From CAZFCK01 sp964517355 (GTDB taxonomy: Bacteria > Desulfobacterota > Desulfovibrionia > Desulfovibrionales > Desulfovibrionaceae): a stretch of 16,835 bases of DNA. The notes beneath the pieces are model-generated. The model was given only the letters and a program-made list of their open reading frames with translations, was not told where the DNA came from and did no database searches. Each line of letters starts with the position of its first letter. Within the stretch, counting starts at the first letter, position 1. Location of the stretch: assembly GCA_964517355.1 (NCBI GenBank), contig CAZFCK010000097.1, positions 1-16,835 of the forward strand. Direction: 5' to 3'. The position numbers were made by a program, and so were the translations under genes. Below are positions 14,319 through 16,835 of the stretch, one piece after another.

Positions 14319-16574
14319 TCACAACTTCAGGCTGAGATTTGTGAGAGTGTTGAAATCTTCAGTGATCGTTTCCAATGTGGCGCCAATTTTTGTTTTATTT
14401 TCTATGAGTTGCGTGCGGGCCTGGATGAGCTGGGTCTTTTGTGTCTGCAAGGTGTTCCGTGTCTCGGATATGGAGGTATGTGTCTCCAGGGCGCTGATGA
14501 TTTCCTGATGCAGCTGAGTTTTTTCTCTGATCATTTGGGTTTTTGTCTGGGCAATGTGATTCTTGGCTTGCAGAATACGTTGGTTTTTCCGCAGCAGTTT
14601 CACGCTTTCGTCTTCAATTTTGGTTCTGTCCTGATCTAATTTTGTATTGGATTCCTGCAAACTTGTATATGTCTCGGTCAACTTCTGATGCATCTGCCGC
14701 ATCTTGAGGAGGTCGGAAGCGATTTCGAGCTGGGTCTCGTTGAGTTCCTCGTCCACGCCCACCGCGGCTTGTATTTTGCCGTGAAGATAACTCATAAGGG
14801 GAGCCCAATTCTTGTCCCAGGGATCGAGCCACTGAAAATAATCGACCATGTTGATTTCGGTTGAAAAAATGGAAGCCAGCCGTTCAAAGCCTCCTCCCAC
14901 CCAGCAAGAGCTTTCGATCATGACCACTTCGTTTTCCGTTCCGGCGAAGACCTCAAAGGCCTTGTTTGTTTTCAGCTTGAATCCTTCGCGTTCTTCATCC
15001 TTTTCCCATTTGCCGCTATCAGGGTCGTTGGGCGCGCCCAGGCGGACAAACGTGCCTTCCGTCGGCGTTGTCAGGAGAATGCGCTCGCTGCCTTTCATGT
15101 TTTCCATGTGCAGGCGGTTCTGACCGGCTGTGGTGAGCATGCATTTGCTTTGGTTGCTGTCCTTGACAAGGCTGGGATGGGTGGTATTCGGCACCGCCGC
15201 ATAAATGAAGGGGCGATCCGGGTTGCCGTCGATACAGGCGAGCAGCACCTCAGCGCCTTTGTGGAGCGGCAAGTGCATGCCGTGATCGCTCCCGCCGTAG
15301 GGCTGCATCATGCGCAGCCATGAGGAGGCCTTGCCGTTTTTCCGTCCCGAGAGGTCAAAAGGCAGAATGACTTTATAACGCCCCTGTTCGTCCAGTTCCG
15401 CGTATTGTCCGCCAGCGGCGGTATCGATGGTGGCGGGCATTACGCCGTGAAAATGCGGGGAAGGCGTCAAGCGTTCGGGCCGGAACTGCACGGCGGAGGG
15501 GATGGCGGTGAAGGAGTTGCGGTAAAAGAGGTCGCTGTGGTTCTGCTTGCTCTTCACATTCAACCCTGCTTCAAGATATTGTTTTTGGCTGCCCTCGTGG
15601 TGAACGCTGATAGTGCAGTATTGTTGATTCGCCTGGTCGATGAAGTGGTGCCGCAAAGAAAATGTATAACCGCTGCGCACAAATGGGACTGAACTGATTC
15701 CCTGGTACAGGGTTGCGCGGCAGGCCAGTTCTTGGGCGCGGATGGCGGCCAATGAGCGCCCCTCGTCCGGGGTGCGGAAATGTTCGCCATAGATATAGAC
15801 TTCGCCTTCGCCTTGGGGGGAGACTTCTGCGCGGGCTTCCAGGGATAATCCGGGAGTGCGGTAATTGTAATCCTTGAGAAGGACGGTACGGGGCACCATC
15901 TGCTCCACAATGTTGTACGAGGTGACAATCTCTTCGGCATAGGGCGTTTCCAGTCCAGAAGCGGGGGCGTAACGCAGAACATCGCCTTGCGGCATCGGCT
16001 TGTGCGCCGCACGTGAATCCGTGATGATCAGTTTTTCTCCTTCCTCGTTCTGTTCGAAAAAATAGTACATGCCGTAGCGCTCCATCCACCGTGACACAAA
16101 CGCGAAGTGGGATTCGCCGTATTGGCAGACATATTCCCAGGCGGGATACGTCTCTCGCAGGCGCAACTCGAAATCGACGCCATTATGCAATCCTCCGTCC
16201 TGCAGCACTGCGCTGAGAAATTCCGGGCAGGTTTTTTGTAAAAAGATTTGATTATGATGCGTGAGGGTGAGCCACCAGAATTTTGGGGAGAGCACGGCGC
16301 GGAAAAAGGTGAGGCCATGGGCGTGATGCAGTTGCTCGAAACGTTCAAGCACCCCGTGGAAGGGCAATTTGCCCGCTGCGCGTTCCAGGACGAAACAGGC
16401 CGGAGCCTGGACAATGGCCAGGGTATCCAGGGTTGTTTCATGCGAGGACAGTACGATTTCGAATCGATAGAGATTCGACAATCCTTCGTTTCCGCTGAAT
16501 TGGACCACGTAAAAGGTATCCTCGGCCACGGCCTGGGAGCGGAACGAAAAAGCCTTGTGCGTTGGAAAAGCCAT
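14319..16574 (-). CDS. vgrG: VgrG (TssI) type VI secretion spike protein with C-terminal coiled coil
   Basis: VgrG forms the trimeric spike that tips the T6SS tube and carries effectors. From the preferred ATG the protein has 751 residues. Residues 10-375 are the gp27-like base (WEYVCQYGESHFAFVSRWMER and YIYGEHFRTPDEG are typical). Residues 377-465 are the gp5 OB fold with GAEVLLACIDGNPDRPFIY. Residues 470-560 form a short beta needle. Residues 605-741 are a long coiled coil rich in Q, T, K and I. The ATG at 16574 has AAGGAT 8 bases upstream and is preferred to a GTG at 16592 with no ribosome site. It is the first gene of the operon; the DUF2169 fusion follows after 3 bases. Unlike evolved VgrGs, it has no recognisable enzymatic tail. 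Confidence 0.93.
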   Translation of the reverse strand: MAFPTHKAFSFRSQAVAEDTFYVVQFSGNEGLSNLYRFEIVLSSHETTLDTLAIVQAPACFVLERAAGKLPFHGVLERFEQLHHAHGLTFFRAVLSPKFWWLTLTHHNQIFLQKTCPEFLSAVLQDGGLHNGVDFELRLRETYPAWEYVCQYGESHFAFVSRWMERYGMYYFFEQNEEGEKLIITDSRAAHKPMPQGDVLRYAPASGLETPYAEEIVTSYNIVEQMVPRTVLLKDYNYRTPGLSLEARAEVSPQGEGEVYIYGEHFRTPDEGRSLAAIRAQELACRATLYQGISSVPFVRSGYTFSLRHHFIDQANQQYCTISVHHEGSQKQYLEAGLNVKSKQNHSDLFYRNSFTAIPSAVQFRPERLTPSPHFHGVMPATIDTAAGGQYAELDEQGRYKVILPFDLSGRKNGKASSWLRMMQPYGGSDHGMHLPLHKGAEVLLACIDGNPDRPFIYAAVPNTTHPSLVKDSNQSKCMLTTAGQNRLHMENMKGSERILLTTPTEGTFVRLGAPNDPDSGKWEKDEEREGFKLKTNKAFEVFAGTENEVVMIESSCWVGGGFERLASIFSTEINMVDYFQWLDPWDKNWAPLMSYLHGKIQAAVGVDEELNETQLEIASDLLKMRQMHQKLTETYTSLQESNTKLDQDRTKIEDESVKLLRKNQRILQAKNHIAQTKTQMIREKTQLHQEIISALETHTSISETRNTLQTQKTQLIQARTQLIENKTKIGATLETITEDFNTLTNLSLKL

Positions 16575-16626
16575 GGGAACTATCCTTTTCACTTACTGCG
16601 GCGGATAACTTACCAAATGACTGTCA

Positions 16627-16672
16627 CCGTATGCGTCTTACGGATGGAGAGGGCAACGTTATGGTCGCCATC
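16627..16672. promoter_or_regulatory. Dyads in the vgrG leader
   Basis: CCGTA (16627-16631) pairs with TACGG (16639-16643), and GGATGG (16642-16647) pairs with CCATCC (16667-16672). They overlap at 16642-16643, so they could be alternative hairpins in the vgrG 5' leader if transcription starts at the AT-rich block above. The stems are short and could be chance. Confidence 0.25.
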
Positions 16673-16709
16673 CTTGCTGCGCATGGAGAGTGAAGGAGAT
16701 GATAATATA

Positions 16710-16739
16710 ATTATATCGATGATTCGATTTTTTTGGTAA
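16710..16739 (-). promoter_or_regulatory. Candidate sigma70 promoter for the vgrG operon
   Basis: On the minus strand TTACCA (16739-16734) and a perfect TATAAT (16715-16710) are 18 bases apart in a markedly AT-rich block. The TATAAT box lies about 135 bases upstream of the vgrG start. I see no good sigma54 (GG-N10-GC) match here. Found by eye only. Confidence 0.45.
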
Positions 16740-16798
16740 AATGTGTACTTTGACATTTCGCAATTGCTGAAAAAGCAAGTATGAAAAAGTCGTTTTTC

Positions 16799-16835
16799 CG
16801 GCGTCCAGGGGCCTCCCCTGGTCGTCGTGCGGGCG
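16799..16835. repeat. Double-hairpin repeat, copy 2, cut by the window end
   Basis: These 37 bases match 8696-8732 with one difference (T at 16822 for C at 8719) and in the same orientation. The first hairpin (CCAGGGG, loop CCT, CCCCTGG) is complete; the second is cut by the window edge. The copy lies upstream of vgrG beyond its candidate promoter. Confidence 0.8.

Noticed and set aside
16750..16784. Plus-strand TTGACA as a promoter pointing out of the window
   Set aside because: A perfect -35 box, but no acceptable -10 box at 16-18 bases; likely chance in AT-rich DNA.

Overview
The window comes from a moderately GC-rich Gram-negative bacterium. Signal peptides, a type VI secretion (T6SS) spike operon, and the gene style and pairings suggest a sulfate-reducing deltaproteobacterium of the Desulfovibrio type. 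That placement is inference: no rRNA or other taxonomic marker is present. Eleven protein genes are supported. There is no tRNA, rRNA, CRISPR array or transposase.

Region 1 (1-4961, all minus strand). An ABC-transporter gene is followed closely by an M24-family metallopeptidase gene, probably one transcript. The transporter is a single 1128-residue chain with a TerB-like N-terminus, FHA-like segments, an ABC ATPase and an ABCG-type membrane domain. Downstream of the peptidase, and starting at its stop codon, lies a non-coding element of about 240 bp with nested inverted repeats (about 59-299). It looks like a MITE, a small non-autonomous transposon. It sits between the stop codon and an older-looking hairpin at 4-38.

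Region 2 (5010-6459, minus strand). Two genes for exported proteins of unknown function are four bases apart. One product is alpha-helical and one is beta-rich. A strong intrinsic terminator at 5010-5052 ends this transcript just before the transporter gene.

Region 3 (6882-8215, plus strand). A YkgJ-type cysteine-cluster protein gene and a J-domain co-chaperone gene form a two-gene operon. A 422-bp non-coding gap separates it from region 2.

Region 4 (8251-16574, minus strand). This is an orphan T6SS spike operon in the order vgrG, DUF2169-pentapeptide fusion, pentapeptide protein, DUF3540 and DUF4150 (PAAR-like). VgrG and the PAAR-like protein should form the tip of the secreted tube. DUF2169 proteins are adaptors or chaperones that load cargo on VgrG, and DUF3540 looks like a spike-associated accessory. 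The window holds no tube, sheath, baseplate, ClpV or membrane-complex genes. It also holds no recognisable toxin or immunity gene, so the cargo of this spike is unknown.

The most interesting points are these. (a) VgrG ends in a coiled coil of about 135 residues instead of a toxin. (b) Two long pentapeptide beta-helices are encoded in tandem. (c) A 37-bp hairpin repeat occurs in the same orientation upstream of vgrG and between the DUF3540 and DUF4150 genes, bracketing about 8.1 kb. (d) The MITE-like element sits at the metallopeptidase stop codon.
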